A DNA stretch of 64,000 nt from Ovis canadensis (GCF_042477335.2 NC_091251.1:32814501-32878500), one strand, 5' to 3'. Numbered from the stretch's first letter, positions 35,651 to 48,627 are shown. Numbers and translations are program-made. The notes: generated from the sequence alone by a model not told the origin.

Positions 35651-36689
35651 AAAATATTTTTAAAAAGAAGGCGTGATGAGTGCCCTTTGGAAAGGTATGT
35701 GGAATTCTTTCCAAAGGGTGCTTCTTCTAAAGTCAATGGCCCTAGGAGTGAGTCCAGTCACCTTACTAGAAGGCCCCTTCACTGGTGCTGTGGGTAGGTT
35801 TTAGATTCAAAAACCTTTGGCCAAGGCTCTGTCTTTTGCCCCTTGTCTCCCCCTGCACCCTTGCACATGACCTCACCTCACCAGGCGTCAACCACACCAG
35901 TACAGTAGGGACGATAGTAGTTCATGTTTCGTAGGATTGTTGTGAGGGCTGGACAATGTAGGAAGAAGACACTACAAACTATAAAGTGCTGGGCACATGT
36001 GATGGCTTATCTTCCCCTCCCTGCAGTCGGGTTGCACACACTGGCTCCCTTGGCGACTTTGTAGATGGAGCACAGTGACCCAGGGCAAGTGGGTGCTTTT
36101 TCTTTCGGAGAGGGCTGGGAGATGGCCCAAACACGACCCTGTATCAGATGCTTGAGGGAGGGACCCAGCAGGTGTGGGACTTCCCTAGGGGCTGCAGGAT
36201 GAGGAAGGTGGCCATTCACTGCCCACTCCCCCCCAGTAGCTGGTGCCCCCAGAGAGCAGTATTTTTAGCTGCTCTTCCTGGGCAAAACTCCAACTCCTGC
36301 ATTTTAATGGAGAAATAATTCTCACAGTGCGACAAGCTGTAGCCTGCAGGTGTCACATCCATATTAAAGAGGGGACAGAGCAGGGTTCATTTTCCTGGCT
36401 TGAGGTGTGACCGGAATTCACCTCCAGGACCATTTGTAACCAAGGCTGTGAAGACCCATTAGTAGCTCTGACCGTTCAGGAGGAGGAGCCTGGGTGTCAG
36501 GGTTCAAACAGAATGGCTGGCGGGCCCAAGTCACCCTGCCTTTCTCTCCCTGCTCTCTTCCTCTTTAGAGCGCTCTCTCAGAAGCATGGACAGCGCCTTC
36601 CATGGTGTCTGTTCAGGCAGAGGCACTTGACCTGGCTCATCCCAGGAGGTGGTTACCTAGTGGGATGCTGGTACATGTGGGCCAAGAAC

Positions 36690-36850
36690 AGTTGTTGAAT
36701 CACTAGGTCGTGTCTGACTCTTCGCCACTGCATGGACTTACCCACCAGGCTGCTCCTTTGTCCAGGAAATTTCCCAGGCAGAAATACTGGAGTGGGTTGC
36801 CATTTCCTTCTCCAGGGAATCTTCCCAATGAGCAGAGACCCTGGCAGATT
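36690..36850 (-). mobile_element. Bov-tA SINE fragment
   Basis: BovA body in reverse with part of the head missing; it abuts another SINE at 36868. Confidence 0.8.
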
Positions 36851-36867
36851 ATTTTTTATTAGTAGTA

Positions 36868-36988
36868 GTAAAAAATTTTTTTTGGCCACACGGCATGTGG
36901 GATCTTAGTTCCCTGACCAGAACTTGGACCTGCACCCTCTGCAACAGGAGCACAGAGTCTTAATTACTGGACTGTTAGGGAAGTCCCA
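36868..36988 (-). mobile_element. CHR-type SINE
   Basis: TTTTTTTTGGCCACACGGCATG ... CTGTTAGGGAAGTCCC, reverse orientation. Confidence 0.85.
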
Positions 36989-39668
36989 GATCCTGCACAT
37001 TCTGAGCAGGGCAATAGCCAGAGATCTTAATGCAAGTCTTAAGCTGAGACATGAAGCCAAAGATAGCCCTGAATAGGCCCGAACCCAGGCCTCCAAGTGC
37101 AGGACACTCAGATGACCCAGAGTGAAGCCACCATGAAGTGAGCGGCCGGAACGTGGAGGAGGTATGAGGGACAGAGGATTCAAACACCACAAGTGCAAAT
37201 AATACAGAAATGTAGAAACTGGTTGTCTTCATCTCCAATCCCCTCACTCAGGGCAAAGTACTACGAACAGTTTGCTATCTTTCCAGAATTTTCCCCAGGC
37301 TTACTCATTTATAAAAATGAAATCACAAGTTCTGTTCTACACCTTTTTTTTCCTGTTTTATTTACCATTTTCTCAGGTCAGTTCTCTTTACTTTTTATGT
37401 TATACACCTAGTGTGTAAAAAAGATGCTAGTCCTCAGTGTATGGCTTTGTGAATTTTTAAAGAAGTGTTTACATCACCATGTAAATATCACCCAGATCAA
37501 GATATAGAGCATTTTCAGGATCCAGAAAGTTCCCTCCTGACCCTGCCTAGTCAATGGCCCCACCCAGAGAGACTGCTCTGGCTGTTTTCACCATCGATTC
37601 GTTTTGCTTGTTCTTGAGCTTAATATAAATGGATCCTACCTTATATACTATTTTGTGTCTAGCTTTTTGCAGGGACCTCCTTCCTTCTTTCTAAATGGCT
37701 ACATAGTATCTCCTAGCACTGCTGTTCTAGAATAGACTTTGGCAGGTTCTACAGTTTGGAGACAAATACTGCAGCCTTGTGTTCCAGTTGCTACAATATG
37801 GAACCTCATACTAATCACTGGCCCATAGGCCTGTAGATATTACGTGTTGGTAGAGTTGCCACTTGTTTGGGCTGCCTTTACAGCTAGTCCTCGTGGCAGG
37901 AAGAACGTGCTAGTGAAGAGCACTTAGGGCCACTGGCAAAACAATTCTAGACAGGGCAGCAAGGGTGCCAGGAATTGCCACCCCAGCCAGGCACCCAGAC
38001 TCACAGTGGAGCTTGACCCAGCAGCAGATGAGGCCTGCGGACCTCTTTTCCTCCCCCACCTACCCTGCACTGCCTTACCCTTCAACACCTAACTTGCGGG
38101 GGCCCCGCCTCAATTCCCCAGGAGCTAGAGGTCTTCGTGGTTCTAGGATCCCAGTCTTAGAGGTGAGCGTGTCTGCCTCTTGATGGATGGGTGGGCCTTG
38201 GGCTGAAAGGTGCATCCTGCATGCACACCTGACCACAGTGGATGGGGCCACATTCATCAGCATCTCACTTATATGCAGGTGTCTCAGGGCACATTCAATT
38301 TTCTGCACTTGTTTCTGAGGGTGTTTGTGACCTGCCATTTGGCTCTACCAGTTTCAGGTAATTACGGTGCCACTATCTCAGCACTAATGAGGTGGTGCCT
38401 GTTAGAGCACAGGGAACGCTGGCCTCACGGGGCACACACATCCCAGCCCTCAGAAGCAGAGGGTCTGTGACCTTTGTCCCCAGCCTTTCCGCAGCACCTG
38501 AGCAGTAAAATCGCCCCCTCCCCTCAAGCTCCCTCAGCTGATATGATTTCCTCACCCCCACTGCCCTCCTCTGGACCTGTTTCCTCATTGTCCCTTCTGG
38601 ATGGAGGCCCATGGATCAAAATGTTTCAGCCCCTAATAGATAATCCTGGGCACCACGCTCCTGCTCCACATCACAGCAGTCCACTGGTTCTTAACCCTGG
38701 CTGCACCTTAGAGTCACTTAAGGAAGTTTTAATAATAGCAGTTCCCTGGGCCCCATCCCTAGAAGTTTTGATGCAGCTAGATGAGATCACTGCTAAATAG
38801 CTGATGTGTGTACCCCAGGGGCTTGAGCCTACCTTACAAGTTAATGCAAAACAGGATTCAGAGAGACAGCCCAGAGCAGAGGCTTCTGGGACCAGGGGCA
38901 AGAGACAAGCCAGCTGTTCTCAGTGAGACTGAATCAGACCAAAGAGTGTTTGTTTTCTCACTAAAGGAAGAACAGAAAATACAGGTGCAAGGAAGGTTAA
39001 GGGAGGGATGTTGTTTAGTGTGGAGAAGAAGAGGGCCTGTTCCTTCTGTTGTGGGGCCCAGAGGAGAGCAGGAACCCTAAGCTCCCACTCTTGGTACCCA
39101 GGCTCTGGGGAAGTGAGAAAAGAGGGGGCTCAAGGGATGACCGTGCAGCCCCCTTCAGCCTGAGGACAGGAGACAGGGGGCTCCCTCCTTTTCCTCCAAC
39201 TGCCTCCCCTTCTCCCTCTCTTTCCCTTGTTGCCCCCAGGCCTCCAGATGTGCACAGTCATGCGGCTGGTTCTGGTTCCCTCCCTCCCTCCAGTACCACG
39301 AAGGGAAGGACCATCTGTCCTGCTCACTGCAGCCCAGCAGGCTGTGCGTGTGTGCCAGGCTCAAGAAAGCAGCCTTCACGCTCTTCCTGCTTCCTTTCCT
39401 CCCTGCCTCAAACTTGCTTCTGCCCCGGGATATTCTGTGGCCTATCTGCTCTGCAGACTTGCTGCAGCCGAAGTAGCCAGAGGATAGCATCTTTCCTCTA
39501 CCACTGCCTTCCACCACCCTCCTGAGTGGTCCCTGGCCTCTAGCCCGCCCTCGGTCTTAAAGCTTAGCTATCTGGAGTCTGCCTGTCTGGTCCCATAATT
39601 CAGGCTGTCAGGCTTCTGGGGTGCTAGTCTGCACCCTGTCTCCTTCCCTTACTGCCTCTTGTGTTTCA

Positions 39669-39891
39669 GTGTGCATGCTCAGTCTTTCAGTTATGTCCAA
39701 ACTCTTTGCAACCCCACGGACTGTAACCTGCCAGGCTCCTCTGTCCATGGGATTCTCCAGGCAAGAGTACTAGAGTGGGTTGCCATTTCCTACTTCCGGG
39801 GATCTTTCCAACCCAGGGATTGAACTCATGTATCCTAAGGCTCCTGCATTGGCAGGTGATTTCTCTACCGCTGCGCAACCTGGGAAGCCCC
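39669..39891 (-). mobile_element. Bov-tA SINE
   Basis: Full-length reverse copy with a perfect 11-bp duplication CTTGTGTTTCA at 39658-39668 and 39892-39902. Confidence 0.92.
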
Positions 39892-40309
39892 CTTGTGTTT
39901 CAATATCCTCTCTGAAACAGTGCCTGCAGAATGTGACCCTCACTCTCAGGGCACTGGGGAAGGGACCAGCATGTATCTCTGCTGGCCACTAAACTGACAT
40001 TTTGCCTTATTTGCTACGATAACTTGTTGCTAATGAATGAACACGCTACTCCTTATTTCTATAGCTTTCATAACGGCTTGAAGTCTATTTGCTCACTGGC
40101 GGGCACATCAGCAAACGTTCTGAGAACCTGAAGCTGGCCAAGTTGCAGAGGGAGCTTAGCCTCCATGGTTGACCACATCAAGGGCTTGTGACACAGGAAG
40201 CATGGCCAGGGTGCTGGTTTCCTTGGTCTCTCCATCCAGACTGCCCTTCTGAGTGTCCACCCACCTAATGCAGCCGGGAGGATAGGGGTCAGCCCTGCAA
40301 AAGAATGTG

Positions 40310-40515
40310 GGCTTCCCTGGTGGTTCGGCAGTAAAAGAATCTGCCTGCCAATGCAGGAGACTTGGGTTCAATTCCTGGATCAGGAAGATCCCGTGGAGAA
40401 GGAAATGGCAACCCACTCCAGTATTCTTGCCTGGGAAATCTTATGAACAGAAGGAGCCTGGTGGGCTCCAGTCCATGGGGTCAAAAAGAGTCAAACATGA
40501 CTTAATGACTCAACA
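40310..40515 (+). mobile_element. Bov-tA SINE
   Basis: GGGCTTCCCTGGTGGTTCGG head and complete BovA body; likely imperfect flanks GCAAAAGAATGTG and GCAAGAGAAGGTG. Confidence 0.9.
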
Positions 40516-41827
40516 TCACCACCACCGCAAGAGAAGGTGCGCCAGGGACTCCAGACGTGGGACATTTGTGGAGTGGGCTCGTTAGTGCTGGGAGAGGAGT
40601 CCATTTTGCTCTGTCTGGAGGATGGGTGATGAGGGAGAAGGGGCCACGGATGACTGACGGGGTGGGGGGAGTTGGATGGGCCATATTCAGTCCTGTTTAT
40701 AAGCCTTTGCTCAAGCTCGTGCCTCACTGAATCTGCCCCCTCTTTTCTCTGCCTGTGTAAATCCTACGCACTCCCTGCTGTGAATCCCCTGGATCCCTGA
40801 CTGCACCTCAAGTGTTTCACAGCCATAATAAAGCCCTGGCTCCTTTGCTGCTCTCTGGAAGTTCATCTCCTTCTCCCCAGAGCAGTTCTGGATTTGCCTC
40901 GCCCAGCCTGGAGTGCAGAGCAGCCCCTGTCCTCCACTAAGTACCCAAACCACATTCATCCAGTCTCTGAATGGAATTCACACTGAAGCTAAAGTTGACT
41001 TCTGCACTATGCCCAGAAAAAAAAAAAAAAAGGATTTCCCAGCAAAGGAATAATGTAAATGAGGCTGTCAAAGGGTGCCTAACCTATTTAAAGGAATAAT
41101 CTATTTTAAAAATCTCTTAGAAGCCCCTATTTACCCAGAAACAATTGATATGGTAATTGCAAGTCTTTCTCCTTTTTATTTACCATGGAAGGTTCCCTGA
41201 GCTCAATTCACCCACCCCCACATTCTATGTGGGGAATGCTACCTTCTAACCCTTGGGGTGCTGGCTACTCTGTGTCCTTGCAGGTCACTTCTGCAAAATG
41301 GGGTCAAGAACAGTCCCCCCCATTCTCTGGTTGACTGAGGATGAAGAGAGATTGCCCAAAGGACTGAGGTTTCAAGGGGCACCTCACCTGCACTTAAGCT
41401 GAGTGAATGGATAGGTTTAAACAGATGGCCTCAGGCGCAGCCTGCACAAACAAGAGAGATTTGACCTGAGACCAACAGAGAGGGGATAGGCAATCAGACA
41501 GGGTGTGGCGGGGGTGGAGGGATGGAGGAGGATGGAGGTGGCGGCGGGGAGGATTGCTCTTGTCTCAGCTGAAGATGGCAGAAGAGGAGCTCCAGGCTCG
41601 AGGGGAGGCAGCCATGGCCCCCAGGGAACCAGCATTGCAGATCAATATAGTCCCTTGGCCTGCAGATCGAATCTGCTTTCTCGGGGTTTAATTGACTTGT
41701 TGGCTTTGGCTTGGGGAAGAGAAAGAGGCTCTTTCCCAAGGGGAGGAGCTGTATCAGAAGCAGTCCTGGTGTCTCCAGCCCCGCCCCACCCCCACGGAGA
41801 GAAGAAGGGAAAGAAGACACCATTCTT

Positions 41828-41937
41828 ACCACCTCTTCAGGATCCTGGGCTGGGCTCTCCCTGCCCAATGGAGTGGGGCAAGACCACCTCTTCAGGATCC
41901 TGGGCTGGGCTCTCCCTGCCCAATGGAGTGGGGCAAG
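41828..41937 (+). repeat. Perfect two-copy 55-bp tandem duplication
   Basis: 41828-41882 and 41883-41937 are identical by eye. It has no repeat-family signature. The lack of any difference implies a recent event or assembly artefact. Confidence 0.92.
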
Positions 41938-42182
41938 ACAAGGCTGAGATGCCTGGGCTGAGGGGCTCCTGGGGTTGGTTGTTTGGCCCTGTGTACCTGC
42001 TCTGGCCCTGCTGCTCCTAGTCTGATGTGGTCCTGGATGAGTATGTGCTTGGGGAGAGGGGAGTAAATGAGGCAGTGGGGAGGGGAGAGGAGAGTGAAGA
42101 AGGACAGCAGCCCCAAATCTGGGTACATCAGCCTGCCCGCAAAGGGGCTTCCCAGCTCTTTCCCCTGTACCACTGGGTCAGA

Positions 42183-42362
42183 AAGTGAAAGTGGAAATCA
42201 TTCAGTCTTGTCTGACTCTTTGTGACCTAGGCAATTCTCCAGGCCAGAATACTGGAGTGGGTAGCCTTTCCCTTCTCCAGGGGATCTTCCTAACCAGGGG
42301 ATCAAACCCAGGTCTCCCACATTGCAGGTGGATTCTTTACCAACTGAGCCACAAGGGAAGCC
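42183..42362 (-). mobile_element. Bov-tA SINE
   Basis: Reverse copy with a deletion in the BovA body (about 30 bp missing after 'TGTGACC'); ends GAGCCACAAGGGAAGCC. Confidence 0.88.
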
Positions 42363-43680
42363 TGAGTCAGAGGAGGGGAACAATTGTCCAGTAGCTGGGA
42401 ACAGCACTCAGAGGAGGACCTAGGAGGCCCCTGCACCAGCTCAGCGCTGGGTCCACAGGACTCTGTTATATTACCTCCTGAGCTTGGTTCAATCTGAGGC
42501 CAGGTACATGACTTCGGAGCAGCTGCCTCCCCAGGGTGGGGGAGGGCAACCCAACAAAGTGGGCTTCTCCTCTTTGCAGCCCCCACAGGGCCAGGTCTCC
42601 GAGGGAGTAGATGCTTCATTGGTGGTGGCAGCAGAGGCAGCTGAGACCTCACGAGGAATCTCTTCTCTCAGGCTCCACGGCCTCTTCTCTGTTCCTGTGG
42701 TGTTCCTAATAAACACCTTTGAAATATTTATGAAGGCAACTTCAATGAAGAAACACAACATTACTTTAAAATGATTTTCTTCTTCTAATAGGTAGCTTTG
42801 GCATGAGTGCTGATTGCCAAGCTCCTAAGGGCAGAGCCAGCAGGGTGAAGCTCCTGGGTAGGCACTTGGGACTCTCCTAAATGAGCTTAGCAGTGGTGGT
42901 CCCTTCACAGTCTTGAGGGGGCCAGGCTGGGTGGCAGATGAGCAGGTAGGATGGTTTGACAGAGCTCGGGGACTGGACTCCAGAGGAAGGGGTTGACTGA
43001 TTGAGGCTCTGGAAGAACTGCTAGGAGAAGAGCCCGAAACTGGAAGTTTCTGTGGAACCATGGACAGCACCTCCAAGCTTTGCTCCTGAGAGGCTGAGGA
43101 AACCCAGGGACTGGGAGCTAGAACTCCGGGGTCCATGCTGCACTTTGTTGATAGGAAAGTCTTTGCTCTAGAAGGAAGTGGTAGATGTCAGGGAATAGGT
43201 GGGGAGGGGCCTGAGATGCCTTGACCTCTTAAGAGTTGGTGGCTGAGCTCAGCAACTACCCAGCAGCACTGGGAAGAAAGGCTATGATAGCAATATCTTG
43301 TGTGCACAGGATGGAGCAGCACTCAGAATCTGCAGCAGGACCCAGATTTATCTGTCTGGACTTTGAAAGTCCAAGGAATCCCCACCTTCACTCCTTCAGC
43401 GCAGACCCCTGCTTTGCCCTCTCATGTCAGCTAGGATGGAACTTTGTCCAGCCTCCTCCTGGAGCAGGTAGAGGGGAAATGGATGCTCCTTTCCATGCCC
43501 CTGCCCCTCCCCAGGCTGCAAGGGAAACCCCTGTCTATATCTATCTGGAATGCAGATGGAGGGAGGCCCTGATGGCAAAATCCGGGGAGGAGGATTCTAT
43601 CCTCATCCAGCTGATCCCCAGAAAAGTCTCTTTCTAACAAGAACTGTTTTCATCACCATTGCCTAAAGCCTGGAGCTGCT

Positions 43681-43745
43681 CTAATTACGTGTCAGGCTGG
43701 AATCTGACGGGAAGCATTTTAATTATTAATTTGAAGTGTGCCGAG
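43681..43745. promoter_or_regulatory. A/T-rich homeodomain-type motif cluster, candidate regulatory element
   Basis: TAATTA at 43682 and AATTATTAATTT around 43720-43732 lie within a repeat-free block, resembling conserved non-coding elements. No conservation data are available to me, so this is only a candidate. Confidence 0.2.
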
Positions 43746-44181
43746 CATCGGGATGGAGGAGGGCTGGATCCTTCAGCTCACTCATGCCCAGCCCTGTCTG
43801 CTGGGACCTCATTAGTGACACCCCAGGCCTCCCAGGCCTCCTCCTCAGCCGGAGCCTCTTTCCTGCCATGGTGCAGGATCTGCGTCTCCCACTCCTCTGT
43901 CTTCCCTAACCCCCTACTTTGCACAGCACTTTCTTGTTTTCCTTATTTCCCTGAACCCTTCCATAGAGTCTACTGTTCCCCCTGTATAGACAGGAAAGAC
44001 TGAGGCCTGGGGAGGGCATGGGGTTTGTGTGATGCCACAGCACACGATAGCCACGGGCTGAATGGAACCTCTGTATTTTCTAGTTTGGGCTTTTAAGTTC
44101 TTGCCTGCCAGTGGAGGTGGCCTTTTGCCAGGCTCTCTTTTCCTATTGTCCCATCTTCAGATGCATGTCATCTAAGGTGGC

Positions 44182-44231
44182 ATGAAGAGTCGTCTTTGAC
44201 TGAGCGACTGAACTGAACTGAACTGAACTGA
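44182..44231 (+). repeat. BovB/BovA 3' tail with (GAACT)n
   Basis: A 50-bp remnant 'GACTGAGCGACTGAACTGAA' followed by further ACTGA units. Confidence 0.7.
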
Positions 44232-44590
44232 TGCATCTGACACTTGTTTCCTTGCTCCATTGATACCCAGGCATGGGCATGCCCTTCTGGGTACTGGGCC
44301 AGACTGCTGGTAGGGGCAGGGCCTCCCATAGGCCCAGGGCATCACCTGGCCTGTTCCCTTTTCTGCCTTGTCAAGGGAAATGCAGCTTCTGCTCATTGGT
44401 TGCTTTCTAGATTTGACCCTCCACATTTCCCTGAGGATCAGGGCCTGTCCTTTCTGTCATGTGCCATTGTTTCTGCATTTCTGGATTAAGGGCCATGAAG
44501 CCCCAGACTGGACAGCAACCCTGGACCTGAAGAATGTACTGTTTCATGTGTATCCACATGCCGACTTCCTTCTGTATCTGAAAATACCCT

Positions 44591-44614
44591 TCTTTTTTTT
44601 TTTTTTTTTTTTGA
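44591..44614. repeat. Poly-T run
   Basis: About 20 T in a row, not clearly attached to a SINE. Confidence 0.8.
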
Positions 44615-46466
44615 GTCCCAGGAGTTTTGTAAGGTTGAGATAGCATTCCTATCCCAGGCTTCCCTTCTTGTGTTGCTAGCTGCCCAGACAGCATGGCCCC
44701 ACCCTGGCTAATCCCAGTCCTTCTCAGGTCACGCCTGCCTCGGCCCACATCCAAGGCTTAATGTTTATGAAGTGGATCTCAGATGATGGCCTTTGGTTCA
44801 TTTGCAGACTTCCTTTTCATTTGATCCCATGGAGGGGTCATGGTCTACTAGGGAGGTTTGATTTAGGAGGACTTGTGGGGTCTGGAGTAGAGAGAAGGAA
44901 CTTTGGAGGAATTGGGGAAGTCTTCCCAAAGATAAACAGAGACTTGAAGGATAATTGGTATTTTAGTCATGGTTGGGTGAAGGAAACAGAAGCTACTGTA
45001 TTTTAAGCAGAAAAGGATTGAACACAGGGTACTTGCTGGGTGTTTCCAAATCACTGGAAGAGCTGAAGGAGGAGGTGTAAGGTTGGGTCTCCAGAAACGA
45101 CTTCTCAGAATACTATAGAACTGACCAGCCAGGAGCCTGCTACCTTGACCACTTTAGAAAGGCATTATGGTAGGCTGAATAATGCCTCCTGCTCCCCTTA
45201 GTATCCTCATACTAATTTCTAGAACCTTTGAATACTACCTTATAATGGTAAAGGAGACTTTGCAGATCTCATCAAAGCAGGTATAGAGGGAACATATCTA
45301 AACATAATAAAAGCCATTTACAACAAACCCACAACCAACATGATACTCAATAGTGAAAACCTGAAAGCCTTCCTATTAAATTCAGGAACAAGACAAGGAT
45401 GCCCACCCTCACCACTTCTATTCCACATAGTACTGGAAGTCCTAGCCAGAGCAATCAGACAAGATAAAAAAAAAAAAGTATCCAAATCAGAAGGAAGAGG
45501 TTAAACTGTCACTGTTTACGGATGACATAATACTCTATACAGAAAACAAGTCTGCACACAAAACTATTAGAATAAATGAATTCAGCAAGGCAGCAGGATA
45601 TAAAGTTGATATACAGAAGTCTTTTGCATTTCTTTACACTAATAATGAAATACTGTAAAGAGAAAGAAAGGAAACAATTTCAGTTAAAATTGCATTAAAA
45701 ATACCTAGGAATAAACTTAAACAAGGAGGTAAAAGACCTATATTTTGAAAACTATTAAACATTGATAAAAGAAACTGAACATGACTCTAAGAAATGGAAA
45801 GATATCCATTAGTTCTTGGATTTGAAGAATTAATATTTGTTCAGATGGACATACTGCTCAAAGCAATTTACCAATTTAATGCAATCCCTATCAAAATACC
45901 CATGACATTTTTTAGAGAACTAGAACAAATATCCCTAAAATATATACTGGAAATCACAAAAGGCCCAGAATTGCCAAAGCAGTCCTGAAGAAAAGAGAAC
46001 AAAGTTAGAGGAATAACCCTTCTAGACTTCAGACTACACTACAAAGCAACAGTAATTAAAACAGCATGGTTTTGGCACAAAGTCAGACATACGGTTCAAT
46101 GGAACAGAATAAAGAGCCCAGAAATAAACACATGCATCTGTGGTCAATTAATCTATGAAAGGAGGCAAGAATATACAATGGAGAGAAGGGAATGTCTTCA
46201 ACAAGCGGTGATGGGAAAGCTGGACAGCCTCATGTAAATCAACAAAGGTAAAACACTCCCTCACAGCATATACCAAAATAAACTCAAAATGGTTTAAAGA
46301 CCTAAATATAAGCCATAAAAAGAATGAAAGATTGCAATTTGCAGTAACCTGGATGGGCCTAGAGAATATCATACTTGGTGAAGTAAAGCAGAGAAAGACA
46401 AATGATATATCACATCATTTATATGTGAAATCTAAAAGTAATATAAGTGACAGTGAATCTATATAC

Positions 46467-46744
46467 CGGAGAAGGCAATGGCACCCCACTCCAGTACTTT
46501 TGTCTGGAAAATCACATAGATGGAGGAGCCTGGAAGGCTGCAGTCCATGGGGTCGCTAAGAGTCGGACACGACTGAGCGACTTCACTTTTCACTTTCACG
46601 CATTGGAGAAGGAAATGGCAACCCACTCCAGTGTTCTTGCCTGGAGAACCCCAGGGACGGGGGAGCCTGATGGGCTGCCATCTATGGGGTTGCAGAGTTG
46701 GACACGACTGAAGTGACTTAGCAGCAGCAGCAGCAGCAGCAGCA
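46467..46744 (+). mobile_element. Bov-A2 SINE nested in L1
   Basis: BovA dimer with a long (AGC)n tail. Perfect 12-bp duplication GAATCTATATAC at 46455-46466 and 46745-46756. Confidence 0.95.
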
Positions 46745-47022
46745 GAATCTATATACAAAACGGAAACAGACTCACAGACATAGGAAACAAATTTGTGGTT
46801 ACCAAAGTGGAGAGGGAAGAAGGGAGGGACAGATTAGGAGTATGGGATTAACAAAAACAAACAACTATTCATGAAATAGATAACTGCAGCAAAGATTCAT
46901 TGTACAGCACAGGGAATTATATTCACTATCTTGTAATACCCTATAATTAAAAACAATCTGGAAAAAAAACCCTGAATCACTGTGCTGTACACCTGAAGCT
47001 AATGATATTATAAATCAACTAT

Positions 47023-47120
47023 TTCCCCTTCTCCAGGGGATCTTCCCAACCCAAGGATCGAACTGGGGGTCTCCTGCATCGCAGGCAGAGTCTTTACCAA
47101 CTGAGCTATCAGGGAAGACC
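47023..47120 (-). mobile_element. Short Bov-tA SINE nested in L1
   Basis: Only the tRNA-like head and start of the BovA body, reverse orientation. Perfect 13-bp duplication ATAAATCAACTAT at 47010-47022 and 47121-47133. Confidence 0.93.
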
Positions 47121-47904
47121 ATAAATCAACTATACGTCACTTAAAAAAAAAAGTCTTGAGATGAGGAGATTATCCTTGATTATCCAGGTGGTCCCAACAT
47201 AACCACTAGGGAGGTTATATTAATATAAGAGGGAGGAAGGAGAGCAGAGTCAGAAAAAAAGAAAGAAAGGGAAAGAAATGGGATGACAGAAGTACGAGCT
47301 GGTTTGCATGTGGAGGAAGGGGCCGTGACCTAAGGAATGCAGGTACCCTATAGACACTGGAAAAGGCAAGGAAATGGATTCTCCACTAGAGCATCAGGTG
47401 GAACACAGGCCTGCTGACCTTGACTTTTTTGTCCAGTGCATTTTTGGACTTCTGACTTTCAGTGTTAAGAAAACAAAGCTGTGTTGTTTAATGTCTCTTA
47501 GTCCGTGGCACTTGGTTATGGCAGCAAAAAGCACATGGGTGTAGGGAGGAATCTCTGGGAGCACTGGGCTCAGGACCTTGCTGCCGTAGCCGGGCCAGGG
47601 AGCCAGGATGGTGCTGCCGCCTCCCCTTACCCCGAGTTGGAAGACTCAACCCTGAAATGCGGCTGCATTTCCACGACCAGGCTTGCCGGCCCCAGACAGT
47701 CCAAAGCAGCCACAGAGAACCTCCAGACCCACCAAGGTGCCTCTAATTGCTGTACCCCCACGCTCACACACAGCCTCTGTTGTAAGGGGGCCAAGGAGGC
47801 ATCCTTTTCAGTTTTCCAATCACAGCAGTCTAACAAGACCACTAGGAAGAGGTAGGAATGGAAGGCCAAGTGTTAACCAGACACAAACACAACAGGGAAT
47901 AATG

Positions 47905-48052
47905 AATGATTCCCTGTGGCTCAGCTGGTAAAGAATCCGCCTGCAGCGCGGGAGACCTGGGTTCAATCCCTGGGTTGGGAAGATCCCCTGGAGAAGGGAA
48001 AGGCTACCCACTCTAGTATGGACAGGACTGAGCGACTTTCACTTTCACTTTC
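47905..48052 (+). mobile_element. Bov-tA SINE with body deletion
   Basis: tRNA-like head, then the body jumps from CACTCTAGTATG to GACAGGACTGAGCGAC, missing about 50 bp. Confidence 0.88.
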
Positions 48053-48066
48053 AAAATAAGTCACGC

Positions 48067-48226
48067 GCAGGACTTCCCTGGCAATCTGGTGGTTAAGACT
48101 CAGTGCTTCCAATGCAGGGCGGGGGGCGGGGGGGGGAGGGTGCGGGGTGGGGGGCAGATTTAATCCAGGGTGGGGAACTAAGATCCCGTGTGCTGCGCCA
48201 TGCAGCGAAGAAATGTATAAATAAAA
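48067..48226 (+). mobile_element. CHR-type SINE with expanded G tract
   Basis: Head GGACTTCCCTGGCAATCTGG; the normally short GGGG stretch before the B box has grown to about 40 bp of G runs (48117-48156); tail TATAAATAAAA. Confidence 0.85.
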
Positions 48227-48627
48227 GTGGGTCATATGTGTGAAAATCTATCAGTGGGCACGCCCTGAAAGACACCCCAGCCCTTGCATGGGTGCCATGT
48301 CTGTCCTCTGTTCTCTGACAAGGCTAAGCTATTTGCCCCTCCTCCCAAGTCAGCAAGTGATAAAGCAGAGATCCAATCCAGCTTTGCTCAGTTCTAGAGC
48401 TGGAGCTTCTAGGCCTTACACAATACCGAGGGGAAGCAAGGTCAGTCCCACCATGGGAAACTGCCGTGAGAACTCAGAGGCAAGAGGGAAGCAGGCACTT
48501 CAGACACTTTGAGCAGCTCATCTGCCTTGAACATAAGCTGCATGGAGGGAGGGGCAAGGAGGACAGGGACCGACAGACACCAAGGTAGGAAGGTCTTAAA
48601 TGTCCTGCTTCGTTTTTGCTGTTGGTG

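Larger units (their letters stand above)
45279..47152 (+). mobile_element. L1 LINE, 5'-truncated, with internal deletion and two nested SINEs
   Basis: ORF2 3' part (words such as 'AGGATGCCCACCCTCACCACTT', 'CTGTTTACGGATGACATAAT') to about 46310, then a jump to the 3' UTR-type sequence (CTGGATGGGCCTAGAGAATA) and a poly(A) at about 47142-47152. The reverse-transcriptase palm reads FTDDI-like. It is interrupted by Bov-A2 (46467-46744) and Bov-tA (47023-47120). The longest open frames are short and it is dead. Confidence 0.9.

Noticed and set aside
41505..42020. 171-residue frame containing a repeated segment
   Set aside because: The repetition is the 55-bp tandem duplication; there is no splice context, conservation clue or family match.
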